This document shows, piece by piece, positions 11,321 to 22,583 of a DNA stretch of 64,000 nt (the stretch's first letter is position 1; each line of letters opens with the position of its first letter). The notes under the pieces are model-generated. The model did no database searches. It was not told the origin of the DNA and saw only the letters and a list, made by a program, of their open reading frames with translations. The stretch is from Zoroaster sp. YZ-2022 (lineage: Eukaryota; Echinodermata; Asteroidea; Forcipulatida; Zoroasteridae). The DNA lies in contig CM055826.1 of NCBI GenBank assembly GCA_029582265.1, positions 37,704,127-37,768,126 on the forward strand, written 5' to 3'. The position numbers and the translations under genes are program-made.

Positions 11321-11629
11321 TAAGGCTGTGCCCGACCGAAACTGTCATTACCCAGTTCCATTTTCGGTTCCAATTACCCGTAAAAGATTTGAAAATTTCG
11401 ACTGAACATTAATTTTAAGCCACACAAAAAGTCCCTGATGCTACGAGTCGTTTTTAATAGGCTATAGAGGTCCACACTTATTATGAGAGAAAACAAGATA
11501 ATATTGTGTTCATATTGGTTATTTTATACATTCGGGAGTATTTATGTGTTTTTACAAAATTGTTTACAGGTAATCGGGTATCCGAAGATTACCAATTTCG
11601 ATATCAGGTTCCCGAAACGCACAGCCTTG
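11321..11629 (-). mobile_element. Small hAT-like element, copy B, with 8-bp target duplication
   Basis: Flanked by GAACAACA at 11313-11320 and 11630-11637. Its ends, TAAGGCTGTGC and GCACAGCCTTG, are inverted repeats. The interior matches copy A in reverse (GACCGAAACTGTCATTACCC at the left, GGTAATCGGGTATCCGAAG at the right). At 309 bp it is shorter than copy A, from internal loss. Confidence 0.85.
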
Positions 11630-11683
11630 GAACAACACGATTTGCCTTTTTTTTTTTTCTTCTTTTTTTGGGGGGGGGGGGGG

Positions 11684-11892
11684 GCTATAAAACGATGTCC
11701 AATTGCAGCCAAAATTGCTGGATCGATTGGAATTCTGCCACGCTGTGTTTTAAACGGCTTTTTCACATAGGGGTATGAACGTTTGCCCGATTTGTGAGGC
11801 CTCTCTTATCCAGCATACTATGTATATGGGAAATTTGGTCCCTGCGTATACATGTATTACGTATTTCCCTGTTGGAAAAAAATATTAAAATC
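11684..11892 (+). repeat. Dispersed repeat F, partial copy
   Basis: Contains AAACGATGTCCAATTGCAGC, then GGATCGATTGGAATTCTGCC, then GAGGCCTCTCTTA, ending ACGTATTTCCCTGTTGG. Longer copies are at 35168-35532 (same strand) and 31975-32600 (opposite strand). It is preceded by a T-run and a G-run at 11646-11683. Class unknown. Confidence 0.75.
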
Positions 11893-12337
11893 GTTCCCTG
11901 AAAACGTTCATGCATTTAAACAAGTAAACACGAGTTTGGACCAGTGGTTTGGAATACAATATTATGCCAGAGCTCTGTTTGTATAATCACACGTCATGAG
12001 CGATGATACAAAATAACATGATATAGTTTTGTGAGGAATAAGTCCAAATCCCAAGCCGGACGTGCTGTGGCTTACCACGTATTTGAACCTAGTAATAGTA
12101 AGACGATATGTAATACCTTAAAGACTTGGGAACAAGGACATCCTTTGTTTCTTTTCTCCACGAATTCTCTACACAGGTTACGTGATAAACCGATATCTAA
12201 ATATATAATTACAAATTCTTTCAAAAGCAAGTTCAAATGTCACAGACTTTAATAAATCATGAGTATTGACCTTCGTAATATTGTGCATGTTTTAGGTCAG
12301 TGCAATGGAGTACAAGGGCCGTTACTACTACCCAATA
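11893..12337. other. No recognisable gene
   Basis: A 73-codon frame at 12031-12252 shows no recognisable domain or conserved splice sites. Otherwise unassigned. Confidence 0.4.
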
Positions 12338-12873
12338 TTGAATTCATCATCATCATCATCAGCCGTTCATGCCACTGCAGGCAGATGGCCTCCACAAACT
12401 TTTCCATTTCTTACGGTCTTGTGCTGTTCTCATCCATGTGACGTTTGTTCTTGCTTCGATGTCATCTTGCCATCTTCATCTTAGTCTACCTCTCTTCCTT
12501 GCCCTTTCCATTGGTGTCCACTCTGTTATCTTCTTTGCCCACCTGTTATTGTCCAATCTAGCTAATGTGTCCAGCCCATTCCCATTTCAGCTTTGCCAAT
12601 TTATCCAAGATGTCATCTACTTTCGTGTATTCTCGCACTACCTCGTTTCTCCATCTGTCTTTCTGTGTTATGTTTAACAGTGATCTTTCCATGCTTCTCT
12701 GTGCTACTGCTAATTTTTGTTCCTGTCTTTTTGTTAACCTCCAAGTCTCTGATCCATATGTCATAGCTGGTAGGATGACATTGTTCATTATTCTTCTCTT
12801 TGAATTCATACCACATAGGCCTATTTATGTGTGATTCACCACTATACACTACTCCTACTAACGTCTGGAGCAA
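12338..12873 (-). mobile_element. RTE-type non-LTR retrotransposon, 3' fragment
   Basis: On the minus strand a frame of about 84 codons (12809 to 12558) reads through ILPAMTYGSETWRLTKRQ, QRSMERSLL and LAKLKWEWAGHIS. This is the characteristic C-terminal region that follows the reverse transcriptase of RTE-like LINEs. The element ends near 12342 with the trinucleotide tail TGATGATGATGA typical of RTE 3' ends (seen here as CATCATCATCATCA). The reverse transcriptase proper and endonuclease are missing, and the sequence between 12558 and the tail carries frame breaks, so it is a dead 5'-truncated copy. Confidence 0.85.
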
Positions 12874-13689
12874 GTCTAATTCAGCTGCAGATATAGTTAT
12901 TTGTTTTCTGAACAGAACACGAAGATGGTATGAGTCAAATAAAGAGCCGATGTGAATACACCCTGTTAACCGACTCTAACCGGAACTGAAACAGGCTCCA
13001 TAACCGAAAAGCGAGACTCACGTTCCAAAACCATGAATACTCGAAACCTTTTTGTAAATTACCCAGTGGGTCTGCCCACCGCCTCGGCTCAGCTAGATTT
13101 TATGCTTTTAGTTTCTGATCTTTATCTCTAACATAAAAACAAACCAAATAATGTTTTCCTCATAAGTGCCTAACAAATAAAAAATACATATATTACTGTT
13201 ATTCATAAAACTGCTATTTTGTTAGCAATGTAATTCTCAGTTTTTTAGATGTATACAACGCACACGACGACGGGCCTCTGCATAATCATATAAACTATGA
13301 CGGTAAGGCTACAAGGTAGAAGTGTTGATCAAAGTGCATACACCAATAGCATCTGGGAAAAGTATTTTATATTAAGCCAATCCATTACAATTTGTCCAGG
13401 GTAGTCTGCGCGGCATCGTCTACAGCCGATACTCCCTCATTCTGTTAAAATGTCATTCACCTTCCAGAGAGGTAAGACCTCGGTCTTCTGAGATTTGATC
13501 ATGAGGTGATGACAACAAATGCTAATCTTAAACCAATAATGTTGACAATTAAAGGATGCCGAGCCTACGTGTTAGCTGGTTAAATGAGGAATCGATAGGA
13601 ATCACCATCCGACGGTGCGCGCACAACCAAAACCATGCTCACCCTACAATCTGTCAACCTTTCCCCCAATATTGAGCTCGGTTTCAATA
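12874..13689. other. No recognisable gene
   Basis: AT-rich; a short GC-richer stretch at 12980-13090 has no readable exon. Nothing else seen. Confidence 0.4.
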
Positions 13690-13805
13690 TCAGATCTGAG
13701 CACATCGTAGCCCTCTAGCGGTGAAATTTCACCCAGTGTCTTGATGATAGCCACTTTGACGTCAAATGAGCGTTGTGCAAACACTTTATGTAGGCTATGT
13801 TATGG
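13690..13805 (-). repeat. Dispersed ~270-bp repeat, 3' fragment
   Basis: Minus-strand match to the right-hand half of the repeat at 1-245: GTAGCCCTCTAGCGGTGAA, CCAGTGTCTTGATGATAGCC and GAGCGTTGTGCAAACACTTT. The left half is absent. Confidence 0.75.
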
Positions 13806-14499
13806 TCACAGATATACAATAAATTGGTACTACGCGTGTGTCCTTCTGCATCTCAAATCTTATTCATCTGTAATTTTTACCATGCTTAAAGGTATGTGGA
13901 GATCAAAGTATAACATTTTTAAACTGCACATAAAAACATGCAGACCGTTTGCCTGCCAAGAAATCAGCATTTTACTCTCAAGGACACACCCACTGTAAGC
14001 TTGTGATGTACTTTAAAGTAGGATGCAAAATGATGTACGACACGCTTATTCGATGAATCAAATATTATGCTATGAAACGTTTGAGGGGCCTTTGTCTAGT
14101 CCCTTAGCCCCAACCACGGGACAATGCAGCACACACTATCATATTAACGCATAGTAGATGCGCCAGTCTGTAATCTATAACACATCGCATGCAGTGAATA
14201 ATATGTAAAGATTATGTAAAGATTATTTTATGTAAAGATTATTTTATGTAAAGATTGTTTTATCCAGAACCAGGGTGAGAGAGCGGTGTGATCAGCAGTA
14301 AATCACCATAGGTACGAGGTTGGTCATGTTCAGGATGAAATTGAGGAAAATTCAATAAAGGTGGCGCCGGTATGAGTCCTGCACAACATGACGAGCTTGT
14401 TTTGCACATGCCCAGAACATCCTGATAACGTGCCGGTGGGAATTTCAATAAAAACTTAAGGACTGCAATGAACAGGTTGAGAATCGTGGAGTTTTGCTT
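13806..14499. other. Unassigned; short direct repeats
   Basis: Around 14208-14255 the word ATGTAAAGATTATTTT recurs about three times in tandem. A 62-codon minus-strand frame at 14260-14448 is non-repetitive and plausible-looking but unrecognised; I do not call it a gene. Confidence 0.4.
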
Positions 14500-14625
14500 T
14501 TATGAAAATTCCGGTACTTCTAGGTCTTGACCCGTTTGAGTAGTAAATAGTTGTGAAAAGAACCGGTTGGTTACAACTTGACGTTTTATTCAGTATATTG
14601 TCTATACATCGGAGGTGTGATTTGA
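14500..14625 (+). repeat. Diverged GAAACGTC-family repeat
   Basis: Contains TTGAGTAGTAAATAGTTGTG, AAAAGAACCGGTTGGTTACA and ACTTGACGTTTTATTCAG in the order seen at 16495-16620, with the central palindrome decayed. Confidence 0.5.
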
Positions 14626-15184
14626 TAGCACCCTAACAACAAGATTTCAACTGATTTTTACAACATCATTAACTTTACATCAAGTTAGTTTTATGTAAAA
14701 CTGTTATCGTTTATTTTCTTTTGAGATTATCAATTATGTACAGGCCAGGGGCTTTATCCTCTTATTATAGATCATCGCGATTGCAAATTTCACTTCGATG
14801 ATCTTGATGAAGGCTTCCTTAAAGCTTTTCTGACTGTTTAACATTTAAAAGCATATGGCCGCCTACACAAATCCTCGTTTTATTTGACTCTCTCGATTGA
14901 CTGCAGTACTGCATTTTGACAGATCTTCCTCTTGGGAAAACCACAGGATGATAAAATCGCAAGGATTTTATGTTATCTTATATAAGTTTGATGTAACACG
15001 CAGGATATATATAATTTAGTATAATAGAACTTGCTTCTTGTGCCAGGATATGTGTGGATTCTTGATTTAAATCCTTTTGGAGGGTCAAACGAAGTTTGTT
15101 TTTACTTTAAAAGTAAGGTACAGAAATTGGCAATTCATTAGTAATAATAAAAACTATGATCGAATTGTAATAGGAATGACCTAC

Positions 15185-15930
15185 TTTGTGTTAAGCTGAT
15201 GATGGTATACGATTTCCTTATAAATATTTTCAAAGGTATACTTTTTAAGAAAAGTTAAATAATTTCCAATTTGAATTTTGGAAAAATTTCTTAAATTCCA
15301 AAGTGAATACGAACAACCAGAATGTATTTTGACAATTATTTCGACACAACATTATCAGTAGAATCTTTCAAAGGATGGATGTTATATCTTGATTCCGTAT
15401 TAATATTCATAAAAACACAGTTCAGCCAACATTACCAATGTTGTACTTTCCCTTCAATTATATCTTGATTCAAAGAGAGTAAGCATACTCATAGAAACAG
15501 TTTAGCCAACATTACCAATGTTGTACCTTCCCTTTAATGTATATTTTGATTCAAAGAGAGTAAGCATACTTATAGAAACAGTTTAGCCAACATTACCAAT
15601 GTTGTACCTTCCCTTCAATGTATATCTTGATTCAAAGAGAGTAAGCACACTCATAGAAGCAGTTTTGCCAACATTACCAATGATGTGCCTTCCCTTCAAT
15701 GTATATCTTGATTCTAAGAGAGTAAGCATACTCATAGAAGCAGTTTGGCCAACATTACCAATGTTGTACCTTCCCTTTAATGTATATCTTGATTCAAAGA
15801 GAGGAAGCATTCTCGTAAAAACAGTTTAGCCAATATTAGGCCTACCAATGTTGTACCTTTACTTTAAAGCCGTTACACTCTATTGTATGTTTATAACTTT
15901 CATGTAAAACTATGGTCACTTTATTTTATT
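15185..15930 (-). mobile_element. Complete inverted copy of the 81-bp-array element
   Basis: In minus orientation it has the same left flank (15866-15930, AAAGCCGTTACACTCTATTG and TTTCATGTAAAACTATGG) as the plus copy at 7385, then the array, then a diverged right flank ending near AAGCTGATGATGGTAT at 15193-15210, which matches the right edge seen at 26190 and 33850 on the plus strand. Confidence 0.6.
15420..15862 (-). repeat. 81-bp minisatellite array, about 5.5 units
   Basis: Minus-strand units of the 81-bp family (GCCAACATTACCAATGTTGT, then ATATCTTGATTCAAAGAGAG). The outer units are more diverged than the inner ones; the last is interrupted by a TAGGCCTA word at 15837. Confidence 0.9.
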
Positions 15931-16494
15931 CGAGATAAATAATATAGTGTCTACGGGCTTCAAAGTCCACATACGCTATTATTTTGTACTTTAAAAAGTT
16001 ATCCAAATCAGTTTCATATCTATAGTGAAATTATAAAATGCCGACTGACTGACTAATAATTTGTCTTTGGGGGAGGGACATGTGTTGCTTGTTAGTAACG
16101 TATTTCTTCTATACTTTGGTCCTTTTAGCCTTTAATCAAGGCACATGTAGAAACCGCATAATTATTATACACCACGCACGGAAAAAGACTAGATCGCGAA
16201 GAGGCGCGAAGTACAGCCACTTCTGGTTTTGTCCGTGCGTGGTGTTTGCTATCTGTGCGTGGTGCATACATACCATGCATCCTGGTGGTCACGTGCCCCT
16301 TGACTAAAGTTTTTTTTTCCTTCTTAATTGGTACCATCACAAGATTTGTCCCGATCAACTGTCAAGGTCTGTTTTAAATTGTCGGTCGTTAGCACCAGGT
16401 TATTTTTGGAAATCAAGATCTAGTTTCGATAGATACATTCCAAGGTCATTCGTGAGGTCACAGATAAAGCCTAAATCGAATCGTATCGTAAAGA
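15931..16494. other. Unassigned; short inverted repeat
   Basis: A short inverted repeat ACACCACGCACGGA (16169) and TCCGTGCGTGGTGT (16239) spans about 85 bp. No gene is visible. Confidence 0.45.
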
Positions 16495-16620
16495 TTAAGT
16501 AAAGACTGTTTGCGGTGACACCATGTGAAATTCTCAAGTGAGTAGTAATTAGTTCTGAAAACTGGTGGTTACAACTCGACGTTTCGATCAGTATGCTCTG
16601 ATCGTCCTGAGGAGAATAAT
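16495..16620 (+). repeat. GAAACGTC-family repeat (half of a fold-back)
   Basis: Begins AGTAAAGACTGTTTGCGGTG and ends with the palindrome CGATCAGTATGCTCTGATCG followed by TCCTGAGGAGAAT. It matches the left arm of the fold-back at 47621-47742 but is a single arm. Confidence 0.75.
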
Positions 16621-16679
16621 AAAAGATTAAACAAATAAAAAGTCATTCAAAAATAACAACATTTTTAAATTTTAATATT

Positions 16680-17050
16680 AAACTAACTTGGTATAAAGCT
16701 AATAATGGTATATATCTTTTTTTAAAATATATATTTTGTCTTTTTTTTCATTAAAAAGGGCGATGTTATTGCCAAATAAATTATCGAGTACTCTTATAGA
16801 GTACTCTTAGAAAGTTTCTCGTAATGAGCTGAAACTTTCACAGGTTGATTGTTTAATGTTTATATTGATTCTTAGAAGCAGATTTGCCGACATAACCAAT
16901 ATTGTACTTTCACTTAAGGCAAACAAACGTGCTTTATAAATAGCTAAATTATCAAGTACATTTAACATTCTCGTAGAAGTAGTTTTGCCAACATAACCAA
17001 TATTGTACCTTCCCTTTAATTTAAGGCAAACGGACTTTATAAATAGCAAA
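16680..17050 (-). repeat. Decayed 81-bp-array element
   Basis: Two degenerate 81-bp units (AGCAGATTTGCCGACATAAC and AGTAGTTTTGCCAACATAAC) preceded on the left by the reversed flank words AACTTGGTATAAAGCTAATA and AATGAGCTGAAACTTTCACA. Older than the arrays at 7455 and 15420. Confidence 0.65.
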
Positions 17051-17250
17051 TATTAATCCCTGAGATTATATTTAAAACTGTTTGATTTAGAAACTAAATG
17101 ATGTATTTCCTGATTATGAAGGGAATCGCTATTGTATCTTGACTCATCATTTCAACATAACAATGCAGTAAACCTAAGCCAAGAATTTTGTTTTGAAAAC
17201 AGATACATCATCAGGCTCAAATGTTTCTGTGGAATGTAATAATAGAGTAG

Positions 17251-17400
17251 GTTCGCGGTAGCACCATGTAATAATCTCTCGAGTTGTATGGTTCTGAGAA
17301 GAACCTGCAGGTAAATCGACGTTTTGGTCAGTGTGCTCTGACCAGTCTTCAGGAGAAAGAACCGCACAATTCAAGAGAGATTATTACATGGGGCTACCGC
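17251..17400. repeat. Fold-back copy of the GAAACGTC family
   Basis: Arms GCGGTAGCACCATGTAATAA... at 17255-17280 and the reverse complement at 17375-17400 (26 bp, one mismatch). Between them lies a second palindrome, GGTCAGTGTGCTCTGACC, followed by AGTCTTCAGGAG. Layout is as in the 47621-47898 fold-back, with different arm sequence. Confidence 0.8.
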
Positions 17401-17607
17401 AAACCAAAGCAGATACAGTTGACTGGACTCAGCTTGTAGGGGGGACCACAACTAAAATAAGAACGCAGAGCCTACTAATCCAACTTAATGATCTGTGATT
17501 AGCCCAAGTGGGAATAACATACTAATCACGGATCATTCAGTATTGTGTTCAAATTCAATTTGTGACTGCAACGGTCAAATATCGAGTTTTCCTCTGTCCC
17601 ATTTACC

Positions 17608-19140
17608 ATGAGTGATATTCGCAACATCATCAAGTCCCTTCCTGTAGGAAAGGCCCCTGGTCCTGACGGTATTAGTGCTACTTTTTTACGTAACACTGTG
17701 TCTCCACTATCTTACATACTTCATAAAATATTTCAGATTTCTCTTGCCATGGGCCAACTTCCTAAAAGTTGGAAACTTGCTAATATCTCACCAGTTTTTA
17801 AGTCAGGTGACCGTTCCCTTCTAGCTAACTACAGGCCTATTGCCCTCATCTCGTTGGTTAGCAAGCTGATGGAGAGATTATTGTCAAATGGTATAAAGAT
17901 GCATCTTTTTGACAATGGCCTTTTAACCGAAAGCCAACATGGTTTTGTTGCTCGTAGGTCATGTGTGACCCAGCTGTTAAATGTTCACCATGCATGGGCT
18001 TCCATTCTTGACCAGCGTAATCCGCCCAGGATAGATGCTGTCTTTCTAGACATCTCTAAAGCATTTGACCGTATGCCTCACCATCACATGCTTACCAAAC
18101 TTACTACTATGTTCAACATTAGGGGCTCTCTTTGGAGATGGGTCAAAGATTTTCTGGTTGACCGTCAACAAAGGGTACACTTCCTTGGGGAAAAATCTGA
18201 ATGGGCCAATGTTCGATCAGGTGTTCCCCAGGGGAGTGTGCTTGGCCCCTTACTATTCAACTTGTTTGTTAATTATATCACTTTTGGCTTGACATCTACT
18301 TGTGTTTTATTTGCTGATGATGTCTTAATATATCAGCCAATCAAATCTATTTATGATGTGACTGTTTTACAACAGGACCTAGACAAGCTGTATAACTGGT
18401 GTACTGACAATGGAATGACTTTTAATGCTACTAAATCCCAAATTATGCATGTTACTAGAAAACGTAACTTGCAGCTGCCCGTTTACATGTTAGGTCATTC
18501 TCAATTATCTACTACTAGTTCATTTAAGTACCTCGGTGTAACTTTAAACTCTCAGTTAACTTGGAATGATCATGTTAAGGATGTTGTTTCTCGTGCCAAT
18601 AGAATGCTTGGATTGATTAGGACTGTTGCATTTAATTCCTCTGTTTGTGCTAAATTATGTTTGTATAAGAGTCTTGTTCTTCCTGTATTGGAGTATGGGA
18701 TACCTGCTTGGTTTCCTCAGACTCGGATGCAGGAGGAGGCTCTTGAACGTGTCCAGAGGTGTGCGACTCGATTTATCTTAGGTCAGCGATTTGGAGAAAT
18801 GTCTTACACCGACAGACTTTGTACTCTAAAATGGTCTTCTTTATCAAGTCGCCGTAATTGTTTGATGATTTCCTTTGTTGTTAAGTGTCTTTTTAATACA
18901 ATTAAATGTGAATCTGTAAATAGGAACATCAGTGTTAACCATAGGTATGATAGCGCTTTAACATTCAAACACTTATTTGCCAGAACCCAGTCCTTGCATC
19001 TCAATGCGATCAATAGATTCCCCAGGCTCTGGTCAGCTCTGCCAGTTGAATTTCGCAATTCTGCCATTTTAACTTCTCTGCCGTCCTTTTTAAAAGCACT
19101 GAAGCATGAAGAAAGTGTAACCACTGCTAATATTTCTTAA
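17608..19140 (+). CDS. LINE reverse transcriptase, 510 residues, uninterrupted
   Basis: Copies the element's RNA into DNA at a nicked target. Conserved RT blocks appear in order: KAPGPDG near residue 17, NYRPIALISLVSKLMERL near 80-95, QHGF near 112, FLDISKAFDRM near 150 (first catalytic Asp), SGVPQGSVLGPLLFNLF near 208-222, and FADDVLIY near 236 (the catalytic Asp pair). The C-terminal region has the KYLGVTLNSQLTWNDHV and YKSLVLPVLEYGIPAWFPQ motifs common to CR1/jockey-like elements. The frame continues upstream of the ATG without a stop for about 14 codons, so the ATG is only the first Met in a truncated copy. No frameshift or stop within it, unlike the neighbouring LINE, which suggests recent insertion. 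Confidence 0.85.
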   Translation: MSDIRNIIKSLPVGKAPGPDGISATFLRNTVSPLSYILHKIFQISLAMGQLPKSWKLANISPVFKSGDRSLLANYRPIALISLVSKLMERLLSNGIKMHLFDNGLLTESQHGFVARRSCVTQLLNVHHAWASILDQRNPPRIDAVFLDISKAFDRMPHHHMLTKLTTMFNIRGSLWRWVKDFLVDRQQRVHFLGEKSEWANVRSGVPQGSVLGPLLFNLFVNYITFGLTSTCVLFADDVLIYQPIKSIYDVTVLQQDLDKLYNWCTDNGMTFNATKSQIMHVTRKRNLQLPVYMLGHSQLSTTSSFKYLGVTLNSQLTWNDHVKDVVSRANRMLGLIRTVAFNSSVCAKLCLYKSLVLPVLEYGIPAWFPQTRMQEEALERVQRCATRFILGQRFGEMSYTDRLCTLKWSSLSSRRNCLMISFVVKCLFNTIKCESVNRNISVNHRYDSALTFKHLFARTQSLHLNAINRFPRLWSALPVEFRNSAILTSLPSFLKALKHEESVTTANIS

Positions 19141-19239
19141 TTTGTATTTTGTTTTATCCTTTGTATAAATTTATATTATCTATGTGCAGTTTCCATAATT
19201 AATTTAATATTTATTTAGTTACTTAATTAAGTGTATTAT

Positions 19240-19330
19240 TCACTATAGGATTATTATTTATTTACTTATTTATTTATTTATTAATTTATATTATTATTTA
19301 TTTATTTATTTATTTATTTATTAATGAATT
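19240..19330. repeat. TTTA microsatellite
   Basis: Repeated TTTA/TTAT units in the 3' untranslated region of the LINE. Confidence 0.8.
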
Positions 19331-19778
19331 TATTATTCATTTACAGTGTAATGTGCCTATATCTCTTAGGTTTCATCAATTCTTTTCATATTTTTTATTT
19401 GAAGTGCCTTGTGCATTTCACTTCAGTTTTTATCAGTAGCCTATTCCTTTTTCTTTTTCCTTTTTTCTACTTTTAAAAACTGGTTTATTCTCACATTTCA
19501 TGCTTTTTAATGTTATATTTAAATTGAAAACCTTTGAAGTACATGTATTTATTTATATCTTTTTTGATTATTTGTTTATTTTTATTTATATAAATTATTC
19601 CAAATCAATATATATTTTATCTACTCCTTGTTTTACAACCAGATGTGGGGCAGCAGGTCTACGGATCATAGTAATTGCTTTGCTTTTGTTGCTCCAAGCC
19701 CATCTGGAAGTATTGTTTTGTATTGTTGTATTGTTTTGTTTGTTGTGATGGCTGAATAAATAATAATAATAATAATAA

Positions 19779-19861
19779 AATGTTGATATACTTGCCAAGG
19801 TATATCTAGTGCACTTTAAGTTAAAGTCGAACACTGTCAAACCTTACGTGTAGTAAGTACA
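19779..19861 (-). mobile_element. Fragment of the CCCTCCTA/TTAA-type repeat family
   Basis: Minus-strand piece of the family seen at 30458-30760 and 55637-56030 (ATGTTGATATACTTGCCAAG, then CAAACCTTACGTGTAGTAAG). It is squeezed between the end of one LINE and the truncated start of the next. Confidence 0.8.
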
Positions 19862-22261
19862 TCTATGCAAATCAGTTTAAAGATCTGCTCTCTGCTCATG
19901 GACTTATACAGCACATCACAGCACCCACTCATCGGTATTGTCACTGTCTTGACCTCATGATAACGCGTGAAAATACTTCACCTCTTATCTCGAATATAAC
20001 TATTCATCCTGGCTTATCTGATCTGATCATTATGCAATCATGGTAAATTTGAACCTTAAAAAACCTCCCATACCTACCATTTCTGTAACTACTCGCCACT
20101 GGAAAAAAGTAAATATTAAAGATTTATGTCATGATATTGAATCTCAACTGGAAAATGTAAACCTTGAAGATGGTGAGCTGGATTCTTGTGTCAGTCTATT
20201 TGAATCTACTGTCCGTAACATCTTGGATGATCATGCTCCGCAAAAAACTCGAACTGTTAAACTACAATCTGAAACCCCCTGGTTCAATGATGATATCCGT
20301 GCTGCAAGGAAAATCCGCCGTCAACTTGAGCGAAGATGGCGTGACAATGGGAAACTTGGAGTACATCGGCAAGAATACTGTAACCAACGTGATATTGTGA
20401 AGAACATGATTAACCAGGAAAAAATAACTCATTACTCATCTCTTGTGGAAGATAGCTCTGGTGATCAGAAAAAACTCTTTAACATTGTTGAAAAGCTGCT
20501 TCATAAACCCAAAGCTTCCAGTGCTTCCATCTACACACTCCGATCAGGACCTCGCAAATGCTTTTTCAAACTTTTTTGTCACAAAAATTGAGAATATCCG
20601 TCGTTCTTTTCCTCAGTACCTGCCATTCTATCACAAACACCATCACGCAAGGATCCACAATGTAGACTGTCCATGTTTGAGCCTACTAGTGTTACGGAGA
20701 TCAAGAAACTCATCATGAAATCGCCATCAAAATCATGTGAACTTGATCCAGTGCCAACTTCGCTAATAAAACAAAATATTGATGTGTTTGCTAAGTATAT
20801 CACAATTATTGTAAACAGATCTCTTTCTTCCGGTTGTTTCCCTAATAGCCAGAAGGTTGCTCATGTTAAACTACTCCTAAAGAAACCCAATTTGGACAAG
20901 GAAGTTTTCAAAAATTACCGACCAGTAGCGAATTTAAAGTACCTTGGAAAAACAATCGAGCGAGTTGTTTCATCACGGATCTCTGACCATGTTCGTGCTA
21001 ATAACCTGTCGGACACATTTCAGTCAGCCTACAAACCATTTCATGGAACGGAAACTGCTCTTCTTCGCGTCAACAATGACATTTTATCTGCCATGGATGA
21101 GGGAAAATCACTGCATTAGTTTTGTTAGACTTAAGCGCCGCTTTTGACACTGTCGATCATAAAATCCTTCTCTCCCGCCTTCAATATCATCTTGGAATAC
21201 ATGACACAGCCCTGGATTGGTGTAAGTCCTACCTTTTAAATAGGCCTCAGCATGTTTGTATTGGTAACGCTATCTCCGAGCCTGTTACTCTTGACTATTC
21301 TGTACCCCAAGGCTCTGTGCTCGGCCCACAGTGGTTTACTGTTTATACCTTTCCAGTTCGTGATATCATTTTGAAGTATAATTTAAATTACCATGTTTAC
21401 GCTGATGACACGCAGCTTTACATTACTTTTAAATCTTCTCAAGAACCTGCTGATTCCTGCATTAAAACACTGGAGAAATGTATTCAAGAGATTCGAAGTT
21501 GGATGAGACAAAACTTCCTGAAATTGAACGATGAAAAAACAAAATTTGTTCTATTTGGATCACGTCAGCAATTGTCTAAAGTTTCTCTTCCATTTATTAC
21601 AATTGGTGACTCGCAGATAACCCCCTCATTACATGCACGTAATTTGGGTGTTATATTTGACTCGACAATGACTTTAAAACCACATATCTCCAACATTGTT
21701 CGCATATCATCATTTCATATCAGAAATATAAGCCGAATTAGGAAATACTTGAATAAAAGTGTTGCTGAACAAATTATACATGCATTTGTCACATCACGGC
21801 TCGATAACGGGAATGCTCTCCTTTACGGTCTTCCGCAAAATCAAATATCTCGTTTTCAGCACATACAAAACACAGCAGCTCGTGTTGTGACTTTGTCCAG
21901 AAAGTCATGCCATATCACGCCAATCTTGAAAGAACTGCACTGGCTTCCTGTTTCACAGAGAATTGTTTTTAAACTTATGCTAATTGTTCACAAATCTTTT
22001 AATAACATTGCTCCAATTTATATTTCTGAACTACTTAAAGTCTACACTCCATCACGCAATTTGCGCTCCAGCAACATGTCACTCCTCAAGGAACCAACTT
22101 CAAAACGGAACTGGGGTGATAGGTCGTTTTCTGTCGCAGCTCCGAGACTCTGGAATCATCTTCCAACTAAACTCAAATCTTGTCATAGTATAAGCAGATT
22201 CAAGTCGATGCTTAAAACTCATCTTATGTCACAACTCTTCAAAGATGATGTATATTTGTAA
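19862..22261 (+). pseudogene. L2-like endonuclease/reverse transcriptase remnant, three frameshifts
   Basis: Once a single ORF2-type protein. Readable parts: endonuclease end (to about 20040); linker and N-terminal RT (20040 to about 20525); a frame change covering NAFSNFFVTKIENI; return to the first frame near 20670 (SCELDPVPTSLIKQ, VFKNYRPVANLKYLGKTIERV, FQSAYKPFHGTETALL); stop at 21117-21119; and a third change into 21122-22261 with LLDLSAAFDTVDH (first catalytic Asp), SVPQGSVLGP and HVYADDTQLYITF (Asp pair). The HxYADDTQLY form is typical of the L2/CR1 group. The last frame ends LKTHLMSQLFKDDVYL. Three shifts make it inactive, though the catalytic residues remain. Confidence 0.88.
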
Positions 22262-22419
22262 TTGCATTGTAGGTACATGTATCTCGGTACATAATTTGTT
22301 TTCCCTATGCTATCATTGTATATTGTTTGTATTAATGTTTTTTCTTTGTTTCCGCGCCTTGAGCGCCCAGCAGGGTGGATATGTGCGCGCTAAAAATCTT
22401 TATTATTATTATTATTATC
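19862..22419 (+). mobile_element. L2-like non-LTR retrotransposon, 5'-truncated
   Basis: Starts inside the C-terminal part of the endonuclease (19862-20040, reading GLIQHITAPTHR and a GLSD-like end) and runs through the reverse transcriptase to a 3' tail. The tail, from 22354, reads GCGCCTTGAGCGC, GGTGGATATGTGCGCGCTA and then TTATTATTATTATTAT. This tail is shared with the SINEs at 61.8-63.5 kb, which implies they use this LINE's machinery. Confidence 0.87.
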
Positions 22420-22448
22420 TACAAATGAGTCAACCGCACTAGCGTTGC

Positions 22449-22505
22449 CTTCTCGATCAACAGTGATCTAACAGCTCAACAGCTCATGCACGATGCGAAT
22501 AGGCA
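22449..22505 (-). repeat. Dispersed ~270-bp repeat, 5' fragment
   Basis: Minus-strand match to the left end of the copy at 2232: ACAGTGATCTAACAGCTCAA and AGCTCATGCACGATGCGAAT. Confidence 0.65.
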
Positions 22506-22583
22506 ATGTGGATATCTATATGTGGTTATAGACGGATACGTATACTTCGATACTATTCGTACTCCTATTAGAATAAATATATA

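Larger units (their letters stand above)
17500..19778 (+). mobile_element. Non-LTR retrotransposon, 5'-truncated, with intact RT
   Basis: A LINE lacking its endonuclease and 5' region but with an uninterrupted reverse-transcriptase frame and a 640-bp T-rich 3' untranslated region that ends GGCTGAATAAATAATAATAA. The same type of end, an AATAAATAATAATAA tail, occurs at 47620 and, inverted, at 49190. The left boundary is uncertain; the coding frame is open back to about 17566. Clade is uncertain among the jockey/CR1/Rex1 group. Confidence 0.85.
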
